A stretch of 64,000 nucleotides of DNA from the NCBI RefSeq assembly GCF_010731615.1, contig NZ_AP022618.1, positions 1,550,001 through 1,614,000 on the forward strand. Reading direction: 5' to 3'. Source of the stretch: Mycolicibacterium insubricum (GTDB lineage: Bacteria; Actinomycetota; Actinomycetes; Mycobacteriales; Mycobacteriaceae). Shown here in pieces: positions 8,825 through 16,953 of the stretch. The position numbers and the translations under genes were made by a program. The stretch's first letter is position 1; every line of letters begins with the position of its first letter. A model generated the notes under the pieces. That model was not told the origin of the DNA. It made no database searches and saw only the letters and a program-made list of their open reading frames with translations.

Positions 8825-11800
8825 ATGGGTTGGCACAGCGGGCCGCCGAGCTGGGCCGAGATGGAACGGGTGCTCGACGGCCGCCCGCGGCGCGCGGGCC
8901 TGCCGCTGACCTCGGCGGCCCGGCCGGAGCCCCGGGCGCCGCGGTGCGGGCCGGCCGAGGTTGCCTACGCGGAGCTGCACGCACACTCGGCCTACAGCTT
9001 CCTCGACGGCGCCAGCACCCCGGAGGAACTGGCCGCCGAGGCCGCCCGGCTGGGGCTGCGGGCGCTGGCGCTGACCGACCACGACGGGCTCTACGGCGTG
9101 GTGCGGCTGGCCGAGGCCGCCCGGGAACTGGAGCTGGCGACGGTGTTCGGCGCCGAACTGTCGCTGGACCCCGGGCCCGGGCAGCGCACCGAGGTCCCGG
9201 ACCCGCCCGGGCCGCACCTGCTGGTGCTGGCCCGCGGACCCGAGGGCTACCGGCGGCTGTCCCGGCAACTGGCCGCCGCGCACCTGGTCGGCGGCCGGAA
9301 GGGCAAGCCGCGCTACGACTTCGACGCACTGACCGAGGCCGCCGGTGGGCACTGGCACATCCTCACCGGCTGCCGCAAGGGACACGTGCGCACCGCGCTG
9401 AGCGACGGCGGGCCGGCTGCTGCCGCGGCGGCCCTGGCCGACCTGGTGGACCGGTTCGGTGCCGACCGCGTCAGCGTGGAACTGACCCACCACGGCGGGC
9501 CGCTGGACGACGAGCGCAACGCCGCGCTGGCCGAACTGGCACCGCGGTTCGGGGTGGGCCTGATCGCCACCACTGCGGCGCACTTCGCCACACCGGAGCG
9601 CGGCCGGCTGGCCGCGGCGATGGGTGCGATCCGGGCGCGGGAGTCGGTGTCTTCGGCCGCCGGCTGGCTGGCCCCGCTCGGTGGGGCGCACCTGCGGTCC
9701 GGTGCGGAGATGGCGGCGATCTTCGCGCACCGGCCCGAGGTGGTCACCGCCGCAGCCGAACTGGGGGAGCAGTGCGCATTCGGGCTGGCGCTGATCGCGC
9801 CCCGGCTGCCGCCGTTCGACGTGCCCGCCGGGCACACCGAGGACAGTTGGCTGCGTGAACTCGTGCACCGCGGCGCCGGCCGACGCTACGGGACGCCGGA
9901 CTCGGCGCCGCGGGCCTATGCCCAGCTGGAGCGGGAACTGGGCATCATCGCGGCGCTGGGTTTCCCCGGCTACTTCCTGGTGGTGCACGACATCGTGGCA
10001 TTCTGCCGGGACAACGACATCCTGTGCCAGGGTCGCGGATCGGCGGCCAACTCGGCGGTCTGCTATGCCCTCGGGGTCACCGCGGTGGACCCGATCGTCA
10101 ACGAGCTGCTGTTCGAACGGTTCCTGTCCCCGGCCCGCGACGGCCCGCCCGATATCGACATCGACATCGAATCCGACCGCCGCGAGGAGGTCATCCAGTA
10201 CGTCTACACCCGCTACGGGCGAGAGCACGCCGCGCAGGTCGCCAACGTCATCACCTACCGCCGCCGCAGCGCGGTGCGGGACATGGCCCGCGCGCTGGGC
10301 TTCTCCCAAGGGCAGCAGGACGCCTGGAGCAGGCAGATAAGCAGGTGGGGTGGGGCCAGGGATGCGCCCGAGGTGGAAGGCATCCCGGAGCAGGTGCTGG
10401 AGCTGGCCGGCCAGATCAAGGATCTGCCGCGGCATCTCGGTATCCACTCCGGCGGCATGGTGATCTGTGACCGGCCGATCGCCGATGTCTGCCCGGTGGA
10501 GTGGGCCCGGATGGAAAACCGCAGTGTGCTGCAGTGGGACAAGGACGACTGTGCGGCAATAGGTTTGGTGAAGTTCGACCTGCTGGGCCTGGGCATGCTC
10601 TCGGCGCTGCACTACGCCAAGGACCTGATCGCCGAGCATCAGGGCATCGCCGTCGACTTCGCCACGCTCGACCTGTCCGAGCCGGCGGTCTACGAAATGC
10701 TGCAGCGCGCCGATTCGGTCGGGGTGTTCCAGGTGGAGTCCCGTGCCCAGATGGCCACCCTGCCGAGGCTGAAACCGCGGAACTTCTACGACCTGGTGGT
10801 CGAGGTGGCGCTGATCCGGCCCGGCCCGATCCAAGGCGGTTCGGTGCACCCCTACATCCGGCGCCGCAACGAACTGGAACCGATCCACTACGACCACCCG
10901 TCGATGGAGCCCGCTCTGCGGAAAACCCTGGGAGTTCCCCTTTTCCAGGAACAGCTGATGCAGCTGGCAGTGGACTGTGCCGGATTCACCCCGGCCGAGG
11001 CCGACCAGCTGCGCCGGGCGATGGGCTCCAAACGCTCCACCGAGCGGATGCGCCGGTTGCGCGGCCGGTTCTACCAGGGCATGGAACGACTGCACGGCAT
11101 CACCGGGGAACTGGCCGAGCGGATCTATGAAAAACTGGAGGCGTTCGCCAACTTCGGCTTCCCGGAAAGCCATGCGCTGAGCTTCGCCTCGCTGGTGTTC
11201 TACTCGTCCTGGCTCAAGCTGCACCACCCGGCCGCGTTCTGCGCGGCGCTGCTGCGGGCCCAGCCGATGGGCTTCTACTCGCCGCAGTCGCTGGTCGCCG
11301 ACGCCCGCCGGCACGGCGTGCTCGTGCACGGACCGTGCGTCAACGCCAGTTCCGTGCACGCCGACCTGGAGAACGCCGGCACCGAGATCCGGCTCGGGCT
11401 GGGTGCGGTCCGCCACATCGGCGAGGACCTGGCCACCCGGATCCTCGAGGAGCGAAATACCAACGGGCGCTACCATTCTCTGCTGGACCTGACCGGTCGG
11501 GTGCAGCTGTCCGTGCCGCAGACCGAGGCGCTGGCCACCGGTGGGGCGCTGGGCTGCTTCGGCACCGACCGTCGTCAGGCGCTGTGGGCCGCCGGCGCGG
11601 CCGCCGCCGAGCGGCCGGACCGGCTGCCCGGGATCGGCACCGCCGCCGCCGCGCCGAGCCTGCCCGGCATGAGCCGGCTGGAACTGGCCGCCGCCGACGT
11701 GTGGGCCACCGGCGTCTCCCCGGACAGCTTTCCCACCGAGTTCCTGCGCGAGGCGCTCGACGAGCGCGGGGTGCTGGCCGCGGCGCGTCTGCTGGGCGTG

Positions 11801-12082
11801 CCCGACGGCACCCGGGTGCTGGTGGCCGGCGCGGTCACCCACCGGCAGCGCCCGGCCACCGCCGGCGGGGTCACCTTCGTCAACCTGGAGGACGAGACCG
11901 GCATGGTCAACGTGCTGTGCTCACCCGGGGTGTGGGCCCGCTACCGGCGGCTGGCGCAGACCGCGCCGGCGCTGACCGTGCGGGGCATCGTGCAGAACGC
12001 CAGCGGGGCGGTCACCGTCATCGCCGACGCGATGGCCCGCCTCGAGCTGTCGGTGGGTTCGCGCTCGCGGGATTTCCGCTGA
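8825..12082 (+). CDS. dnaE2: Error-prone DNA polymerase III alpha subunit DnaE2
   Basis: DnaE2 is the catalytic polymerase of the mycobacterial mutasome, induced by DNA damage and responsible for most induced mutagenesis. The 1085-aa protein has an N-terminal PHP domain (YAELHAHSAYSFLDGAS; LTDHDGLYG) and a C-family polymerase core with the catalytic acidic cluster PPDIDIDIESDRR. These are followed by FQVESRAQMATLPRLKP, the fingers region (RRAMGSKRSTERM) and a C-terminal OB-fold. It is intact. The ATG at 8825 is fixed by the -10 spacing. It lies 6.7 kb from imuB, so all three mutasome genes are within one 12-kb stretch. Confidence 0.96.
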   Translation: MGWHSGPPSWAEMERVLDGRPRRAGLPLTSAARPEPRAPRCGPAEVAYAELHAHSAYSFLDGASTPEELAAEAARLGLRALALTDHDGLYGVVRLAEAARELELATVFGAELSLDPGPGQRTEVPDPPGPHLLVLARGPEGYRRLSRQLAAAHLVGGRKGKPRYDFDALTEAAGGHWHILTGCRKGHVRTALSDGGPAAAAAALADLVDRFGADRVSVELTHHGGPLDDERNAALAELAPRFGVGLIATTAAHFATPERGRLAAAMGAIRARESVSSAAGWLAPLGGAHLRSGAEMAAIFAHRPEVVTAAAELGEQCAFGLALIAPRLPPFDVPAGHTEDSWLRELVHRGAGRRYGTPDSAPRAYAQLERELGIIAALGFPGYFLVVHDIVAFCRDNDILCQGRGSAANSAVCYALGVTAVDPIVNELLFERFLSPARDGPPDIDIDIESDRREEVIQYVYTRYGREHAAQVANVITYRRRSAVRDMARALGFSQGQQDAWSRQISRWGGARDAPEVEGIPEQVLELAGQIKDLPRHLGIHSGGMVICDRPIADVCPVEWARMENRSVLQWDKDDCAAIGLVKFDLLGLGMLSALHYAKDLIAEHQGIAVDFATLDLSEPAVYEMLQRADSVGVFQVESRAQMATLPRLKPRNFYDLVVEVALIRPGPIQGGSVHPYIRRRNELEPIHYDHPSMEPALRKTLGVPLFQEQLMQLAVDCAGFTPAEADQLRRAMGSKRSTERMRRLRGRFYQGMERLHGITGELAERIYEKLEAFANFGFPESHALSFASLVFYSSWLKLHHPAAFCAALLRAQPMGFYSPQSLVADARRHGVLVHGPCVNASSVHADLENAGTEIRLGLGAVRHIGEDLATRILEERNTNGRYHSLLDLTGRVQLSVPQTEALATGGALGCFGTDRRQALWAAGAAAAERPDRLPGIGTAAAAPSLPGMSRLELAAADVWATGVSPDSFPTEFLREALDERGVLAAARLLGVPDGTRVLVAGAVTHRQRPATAGGVTFVNLEDETGMVNVLCSPGVWARYRRLAQTAPALTVRGIVQNASGAVTVIADAMARLELSVGSRSRDFR

Positions 12083-12083
12083 G

Positions 12084-12494
12084 TCACGCGACCGGCGTGG
12101 TCCACACCTTGTCCACGGCGATCCGGATCCGGGTGTTGAAGTCGCCCATCATCTCGACGTACCCCAGCCTCTCGGCCAGCTCGTCGTACTTGGCCCAGTA
12201 ACGCTCGTCGGTGCGCGGGTCGACCGGTTCCGGCTCGACCGTCGCGACGCCGCCGACCACGATCACCCCGCCGCCGTCGCCGTCGGAGTCCAGGTTCAGG
12301 CTGACCCGCGGGTGGTTGCCGATGTGGCGGACCTTGGCACCGGTCGGGTGGCTGTACACGACGACGTCGGTGCCGTCGAGCAGGAACCACACCAGCCGCG
12401 GAACCGGCTGTCCGGATTTGGCGACGGTGGTCAGCCAGCCGTCGGTGTCGTCGGTGAGGCGTTGGATAACTTCGGCGTTCAGGTCAATGGGCAT
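12084..12494 (-). CDS. Pyridoxamine-oxidase-like / F420-type split-barrel oxidoreductase (Rv3369 family)
   Basis: This is a 136-aa split beta-barrel protein of the pyridoxamine 5'-phosphate oxidase-like superfamily, resembling Rv3369 of M. tuberculosis. Such small barrels bind FMN or F420. The features visible are GWLTTVAKSGQPVPRLVWFLLDG near the N-terminus and the terminal TRIRIAVDKVWTTPVA. It lies one base after dnaE2 on the opposite strand and diverges from the nitroreductase gene over only 23 bases. The exact substrate and cofactor cannot be told from the sequence. Confidence 0.8.
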   Translation of the reverse strand: MPIDLNAEVIQRLTDDTDGWLTTVAKSGQPVPRLVWFLLDGTDVVVYSHPTGAKVRHIGNHPRVSLNLDSDGDGGGVIVVGGVATVEPEPVDPRTDERYWAKYDELAERLGYVEMMGDFNTRIRIAVDKVWTTPVA

Positions 12495-12501
12495 GCCGCC
12501 A

Positions 12502-12511
12502 AATGTAGTCT
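12502..12511. promoter_or_regulatory. Overlapping divergent -10 elements
   Basis: On the plus strand TAGTCT (12506-12511) ends six bases before the nitroreductase ATG. On the minus strand TACATT (12507-12502) ends seven bases before the ATG at 12494. The two hexamers overlap by two bases, so polymerase binding in the two directions should be mutually exclusive, and both messages would be leaderless. Confidence 0.6.
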
Positions 12512-12517
12512 CGCGAT

Positions 12518-13159
12518 ATGGCCCTGGAACTGAGCAACGATGAACTGCTGACCACCACCCGCTCGGTGCGCAAGCGCCTGGACTTCGACCGCCCGGTGCC
12601 CCGGGAGCTGCTGATGGAATGCCTGGACATCGCCCTGCAGGCCCCGTCGGGCTCCAATGCCCAAGGGTGGCAATGGATTTTCGTCGACGACCCGGACATC
12701 AAGAAGGCGCTCGCCGACATCTACCGCTCCAACGCCACCGGGTACCTGCAGTTGGCGCCGCCCGAGCGCGGCGACATCCGCGACCAGCAGCAGGTCGCGG
12801 TGCGCGATTCGGCAAGCTACCTCAACGAGAACTTCGAGAAGGCGCCGGTGCTGATGATCCCGTGCCTGGAGGGTCGGCCCGACGGCGTGGACGCCGGGAT
12901 GAGCGCGTCCTACTGGGGATCGCTGCTGCCCGCGGTGTGGAGCTTCATGCTGGCGCTGCGGGCCCGCGGCCTCGGCTCGGCCTGGACCACGCTGCACCTG
13001 ATCGGCGACGGGGAGCGCCAAGCCGCCGAGCTGCTCGGTATCCCGTTCAAGGACTACGCCCAGGGCGGGCTGTTCCCGATCGCCTACACCAAGGGCACCG
13101 ACTTCAAGAAGGCCCGTCGGCTACCCGCCGAGCAGCTCACCCACTGGAACCACTGGTAG
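12518..13159 (+). CDS. Nitroreductase family protein (Rv3368c-like)
   Basis: This is an FMN-dependent nitroreductase of 213 aa. The N-terminal FMN-binding signature is TTRSVRKRLDFDRPVP, followed by ALQAPSGSNAQGWQWIFV, and the C-terminal part contains GLGSAWTTLHL. Family members reduce nitro groups or quinones with NAD(P)H as homodimers. The gene diverges from the Rv3369-like gene, the same arrangement as Rv3368c/Rv3369 in M. tuberculosis. The start codon lies six bases after a -10 TAGTCT, so the mRNA is probably leaderless. The physiological substrate is unknown. Confidence 0.88.
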   Translation: MALELSNDELLTTTRSVRKRLDFDRPVPRELLMECLDIALQAPSGSNAQGWQWIFVDDPDIKKALADIYRSNATGYLQLAPPERGDIRDQQQVAVRDSASYLNENFEKAPVLMIPCLEGRPDGVDAGMSASYWGSLLPAVWSFMLALRARGLGSAWTTLHLIGDGERQAAELLGIPFKDYAQGGLFPIAYTKGTDFKKARRLPAEQLTHWNHW

Positions 13160-13168
13160 CCGCGCGCG

Positions 13169-13633
13169 TCACACCGCGCCGGTGAACCCGTGCTGGCGCC
13201 ACGCCTCGTAGCAGGCCACCGCGGCGGCGTTCGACAGGTTCAGCGACCGGCGGCCGGCCAGCATCGGGATCCGCAGCTGGGCGCTGATGTGCGGGTCGGC
13301 CAGGGTCTCGTCGTCCAGCCCGGTGGGCTCCGGGCCGAACATCAGCACGTCGGTCGGCCGGTAGGCGACGTCGGTGAACGACGTCCGGGCGTGCGCGGTG
13401 AACGCGAACACCCGCGCCGGCATCAGCGCCTCCCAGGCTGCGGCCAGCGACGGGTGCACCGTCACCGACGCCAGGTCGTGATAGTCCAGCCCGGCGCGGC
13501 GCAGCTTGGGTTCGGACAGGTCGAACCCGAGCGGCTCCACCAGGTGCAGGTGGGTTCCGGTGGCGGCGACCATCCGGATCGCGTTGCCGGTATTCGGAGC
13601 TATCCGGGGGGAGTGGAACAGCAGGTGGAACAT
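13169..13633 (-). CDS. trmL: tRNA (cytidine/uridine-34 2'-O)-methyltransferase, SPOUT family
   Basis: TrmL methylates the ribose of the wobble nucleotide of tRNA-Leu isoacceptors. The 154-aa size equals the minimal SPOUT enzymes (E. coli TrmL 157 aa). The features visible are FHSPRIAPNTGNAIRMVAATG at the N-terminus, a FGPEPTGL motif and the C-terminal knot residues LNLSNAAAVACYEAWRQ. The start is ATG at 13633; longer upstream readings run through the mfpA region. It is divergent from mfpA with 18 bases between start codons. It corresponds to M. tuberculosis spoU (Rv3366). Confidence 0.9.
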   Translation of the reverse strand: MFHLLFHSPRIAPNTGNAIRMVAATGTHLHLVEPLGFDLSEPKLRRAGLDYHDLASVTVHPSLAAAWEALMPARVFAFTAHARTSFTDVAYRPTDVLMFGPEPTGLDDETLADPHISAQLRIPMLAGRRSLNLSNAAAVACYEAWRQHGFTGAV

Positions 13634-13651
13634 GCCAACGATGATGGCAGC

Positions 13652-14209
13652 ATGGCCGAACCGAGCTGGACCGACCGGGAGTTCACCGGCGCCGACTTCC
13701 GCGACGAGGACCTCACCGGGCTGTGCACCGAACGCACGGTGTTCGACGGCTGCGACTTCACCGGCGCCACCCTGAGCGAGTCGCGCCATGTCGGCTCGGC
13801 GTTTCGCAACTGCGTCTTCACCCGCGCCACCCTGTGGCATTCGAGCTTCACCGGCTGCTCGCTGATCGGGTCGGTGTTCGGTGACGCCCGGCTGCGGCCG
13901 ATCACCTTCGACGAGGTGGACCTGACCCTGGCGACCTTGGGCGGGGCCGACCTGCGCAAGGTCGACCTGTCCGGGTGCCGGCTGCGGGAGGCCTCGCTGG
14001 TGCAGGCCGACCTGCGCGAGGCAAACCTGGCCGGCGCGGACCTGACCGGGGCGCGCACACTCGGCGCCCGGCTCGACGGCGCGGATCTGCGCGGCGCCCG
14101 GGTGGATGCGGACCTGTGGACCACCGCGTCGCTGCGCGGTGCGAAGATCGACGTCGCCCAGGCGCTGACGTATGCCGTCGCGCACGGGCTGAACGTCGCC
14201 GGTGACTAG
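13652..14209 (+). CDS. mfpA: MfpA pentapeptide-repeat protein, gyrase protection
   Basis: MfpA is a right-handed quadrilateral beta-helix that mimics B-form DNA, binds gyrase and lowers fluoroquinolone susceptibility. The 185-aa product is built of A(D/N)LXX-type repeats across almost its whole length (FTGADFRDEDLTGLCTER, FDGCDFTGATL, AFRNCVFTRATLWHSSF, ADLRKVDLSGCRL, ADLREANLAGADLTGAR). It aligns by eye with M. tuberculosis MfpA (Rv3361c, 183 aa) throughout. The ATG at 13652 matches that start. Unlike the M. tuberculosis locus, the conservon partners mfpB-E (GTPase, roadblock and sensor proteins) are not present beside it. Confidence 0.93.
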   Translation: MAEPSWTDREFTGADFRDEDLTGLCTERTVFDGCDFTGATLSESRHVGSAFRNCVFTRATLWHSSFTGCSLIGSVFGDARLRPITFDEVDLTLATLGGADLRKVDLSGCRLREASLVQADLREANLAGADLTGARTLGARLDGADLRGARVDADLWTTASLRGAKIDVAQALTYAVAHGLNVAGD

Positions 14210-14222
14210 CAGTGTCCGGGGA

Positions 14223-16907
14223 TCAGGACTTCCGGCGCAGCAGCGTGCCCTCGCCCTTGAGCCGGATCTTCCAGCGCACGAAGCCGGTGTAGACCGCGCA
14301 CAGCAGGACCAACAGGCCGAACACGGTCAGCCAGGTGCCCGAGGTGTGATGCCACATCCGGTCGTCGGGCAGTATCGGTGGCCCGACAATGTTCGTCAGA
14401 TCGATGGTCGACGCGGACGAGGCGAAGCCCCAGCGGGCCGGGGTGACCCAGGACAGCTGATCGAGCCCCACCCGCCCGGTCACCGGGATCAGGCCGCCGG
14501 AGAACACCAGCTGGCTCATCACCGCCACCACCAGCAGCGGCATGATCTGCTCGGCGGACTTTGCCAGCGCCGACAGCGCCAGGCCGGTCATCGCCGCGGC
14601 GATGCAGGTCATCGACATGTCTACATACATCTCGAGGTTGCGGCTGGATAGGAACGCGCCGTGCTCGACGACGCAGCGCTGCACCGCGTCGGCGATATCC
14701 GGGGTGGGCTGGCCGTTTTTGCCGAGGTACATGCCCGGACCGCTGGTTGTCGGTTGGCACTTGCCGGCTTCACCACCCCAGCCGTTGCCGACCAGGGCGA
14801 TGGTCATCACGATGGACGACTGGATGATGGCGAACAGCGTGAACACCGCGATCTTGGCCAGCAGGTAGGCGGTGGTGGACAACCCGACCGCCTGCTCGCG
14901 GCGGAAGATGGCCCGCTCGCCGATCAGCGCGCGGATGGTCAACGCGGTGCCCATGAAGATCGCGCCGACGTTGAGCATGACCAGGATCTGGCCGGGTTCG
15001 TTCGGCGATTCACCACCCAGCAGCGTCGGGACCGGAACGCCGAAGCCGATGCTCTTGCCGTCGGGACCGCCGCCGGGCACCGACAGGGACAGCGCGCCCA
15101 TGATGAACGGCAGAAACAGCAGGAACGCCGAGTAGCCGCGGTCGGAGATGATCAGCCGGAACTGGCGGCGGGCAACGGTGGAGAACTGCCGGAGCAACGA
15201 GGTCTTGGCCGGTGCGCCCAGGTCGGCGGGTGGCCGGGCCGGCGGCTGCGGCGGTGGCGGTCCGGAGCGCGCCAGGTAGCGCTGGTGCGAGGCCTGCGGA
15301 TCGCCGGCGACGGTGGAGAAGATGTCGGCCCAGTTGGTGGTGCCGAGCTGCGACCCGATCTCACTGGGCGAGCCGCAGAACGCGGTCATGCCGCCCGGCG
15401 CCAGCAGCAGCACCTGGTCGCACACGTCGAGGTAGGTCAGCGAGTGGGTGACCACCAGCACCACGCGGCCGGCGTCGGCCAGCTGGCGCAGCATGGTCAT
15501 CACCGCGCGGTCCAGCGCCGGGTCCAGACCCGACGTCGGCTCGTCGAGGATCAGCAGCGACGGGCCGGTGAGCAGCTCGAGCGCCACCGACGCACGCTTG
15601 CGCTGGCCGCCGGAGAGCTTGTCCACCCGGGTGTCCAGGTGGTTGGTCATCTCGAGTTCCTCGAGGACCTGCAGGACGACCCGTTCGCGGTCCTCCTTGG
15701 TGGTGTCCGGCGGCAGCCGCAGCTCGGCGGCATACATCAGCGCCTGCTTGACGGTGAGTTCGCCGTGCACCACGTCGTCCTGGGGCACCATGCCGATCCG
15801 GGAGCGCAGCGAGGCGTACTCGGCGTGGATGTCGTGACCCTCGAAGGTCACCGTGCCCGACGTCGGGTGGGTCAGGCCGGCGACCTGGCGGGCGAAGGTC
15901 GACTTTCCCGCGCCGGACGGCCCGATCACCGCGGTCAGGGTGCCCGGCCGCGCGTCGATGGAGATGTTGTTGAGCAGAGTCTTGTTGCCCTCGATGGTCC
16001 AGGTCAGGCCGTGGACCTCCAGGCCGCCGGTCTTGGTGGCCGTCATGTCGGCGGCGCGCCGGGTCAGCGTGGTGCCGTCGAAGACCAGGTCGATGTTGCC
16101 GATGGTGACCACGTCGCCGGAGCGCAGCTGGGCCGAATCGACCCGGCTGCCGTTGACGAACGTGCCGTTGATCGAGCGGTTGTCCAGGATCTGGGTGCCC
16201 GACGGGCCGGTGATCAGGGTGGCGTGGTGCCGCGACGCCAGCACGTCGGGGATGACGATGTCGTTGTCGGTGGCGCGGCCGATCTTGATCGACCCGGGCG
16301 GGGCCTCGCCGCCGCGGCCGGGCCGCAGCATCTTGAGCATGCTGGTGGCCAGGTTGGCGCCGTCCCCGCCGCGGGGTGCAGCGGCCGGGCCCATCATGGT
16401 GGGGGCGTTGCCGACGGGCGGGGCGACCGGGCCGCTGGGCACCGGCGGCCGCGCGCCGGTGGGGTACTGGCGCGGCGGCGCGATCGTCGGGTTCGCCGCA
16501 GACGGCGGCCGCATGCCGCCGGAGGACATGCCGGCCGACGGCACGCCGCCGGACATCGGGATGGCGCTGGTGGCCGGGGTGCGCCCGGCCGTGCCGGTGT
16601 GCCGCCCGACGCCGAAGGTCAGCTGCGGGCCGTCCGGGTTGCCGATGTTGACGGCCGTGCCGTCGCCGATCTCGATGGTGGGCACCCGGCGGCCGTTGAC
16701 GAACATGCCGTTGAGCGAGCCGTTGTCGATCGCCAGCCACCGGCCGCGGTCGAACCGCAGGATCAGGTGCGCTCGCGATATCAGCGGGTGCGCGATGCGG
16801 ACGTCGGCCCGCAGGTCGCGGCCGACGACGATGTCATTGCCTGGGGCGAAATTGCGCGAGGAACCGTCGTACCGAACGGTCAGGGTGGGCGCAGCTGGTC
16901 CGGTCAT
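14223..16907 (-). CDS. ABC transporter with two FHA domains (Rv1747 type)
   Basis: This 894-aa protein fuses two phosphothreonine-binding FHA domains (about residues 20-95, with SRAHLILRF and NGSLNGMFVNG; about 205-275, with SRHHATLI and RSINGTFVNG) to an ABC ATPase and an ABC-2 membrane domain. The ATPase shows Walker A GPSGAGKST, signature LSGGQRKR and Walker B LLILDEPTSGLD. The membrane domain has about six C-terminal helices. The two FHA domains are joined by a long Pro/Gly/Met linker. The M. tuberculosis homologue Rv1747 is phosphorylated by PknF and exports lipooligosaccharide/PIM-type lipids. No PknF gene is adjacent here. A TAGAGT -10 (16921-16916) lies eight bases before the ATG. Confidence 0.92.
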   Translation of the reverse strand: MTGPAAPTLTVRYDGSSRNFAPGNDIVVGRDLRADVRIAHPLISRAHLILRFDRGRWLAIDNGSLNGMFVNGRRVPTIEIGDGTAVNIGNPDGPQLTFGVGRHTGTAGRTPATSAIPMSGGVPSAGMSSGGMRPPSAANPTIAPPRQYPTGARPPVPSGPVAPPVGNAPTMMGPAAAPRGGDGANLATSMLKMLRPGRGGEAPPGSIKIGRATDNDIVIPDVLASRHHATLITGPSGTQILDNRSINGTFVNGSRVDSAQLRSGDVVTIGNIDLVFDGTTLTRRAADMTATKTGGLEVHGLTWTIEGNKTLLNNISIDARPGTLTAVIGPSGAGKSTFARQVAGLTHPTSGTVTFEGHDIHAEYASLRSRIGMVPQDDVVHGELTVKQALMYAAELRLPPDTTKEDRERVVLQVLEELEMTNHLDTRVDKLSGGQRKRASVALELLTGPSLLILDEPTSGLDPALDRAVMTMLRQLADAGRVVLVVTHSLTYLDVCDQVLLLAPGGMTAFCGSPSEIGSQLGTTNWADIFSTVAGDPQASHQRYLARSGPPPPQPPARPPADLGAPAKTSLLRQFSTVARRQFRLIISDRGYSAFLLFLPFIMGALSLSVPGGGPDGKSIGFGVPVPTLLGGESPNEPGQILVMLNVGAIFMGTALTIRALIGERAIFRREQAVGLSTTAYLLAKIAVFTLFAIIQSSIVMTIALVGNGWGGEAGKCQPTTSGPGMYLGKNGQPTPDIADAVQRCVVEHGAFLSSRNLEMYVDMSMTCIAAAMTGLALSALAKSAEQIMPLLVVAVMSQLVFSGGLIPVTGRVGLDQLSWVTPARWGFASSASTIDLTNIVGPPILPDDRMWHHTSGTWLTVFGLLVLLCAVYTGFVRWKIRLKGEGTLLRRKS

Positions 16908-16953
16908 CGTCCCTAACTCTAAACGGCCCTATGCCCAAACGCCGCGATTGGTG

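Noticed and set aside
8705..11842. Continuous open frame on the minus strand running from the WS/DGAT gene back through dnaE2
   Set aside because: It is opposite a fully conserved polymerase gene, has no family features, and the acyltransferase has a good start at 8704. Long antisense frames are common at this GC content.
13634..13651. Divergent promoter within the trmL-mfpA gap
   Set aside because: Only 18 bases with no TANNNT hexamer; promoters must lie inside the neighbouring coding sequence or the genes use another arrangement.
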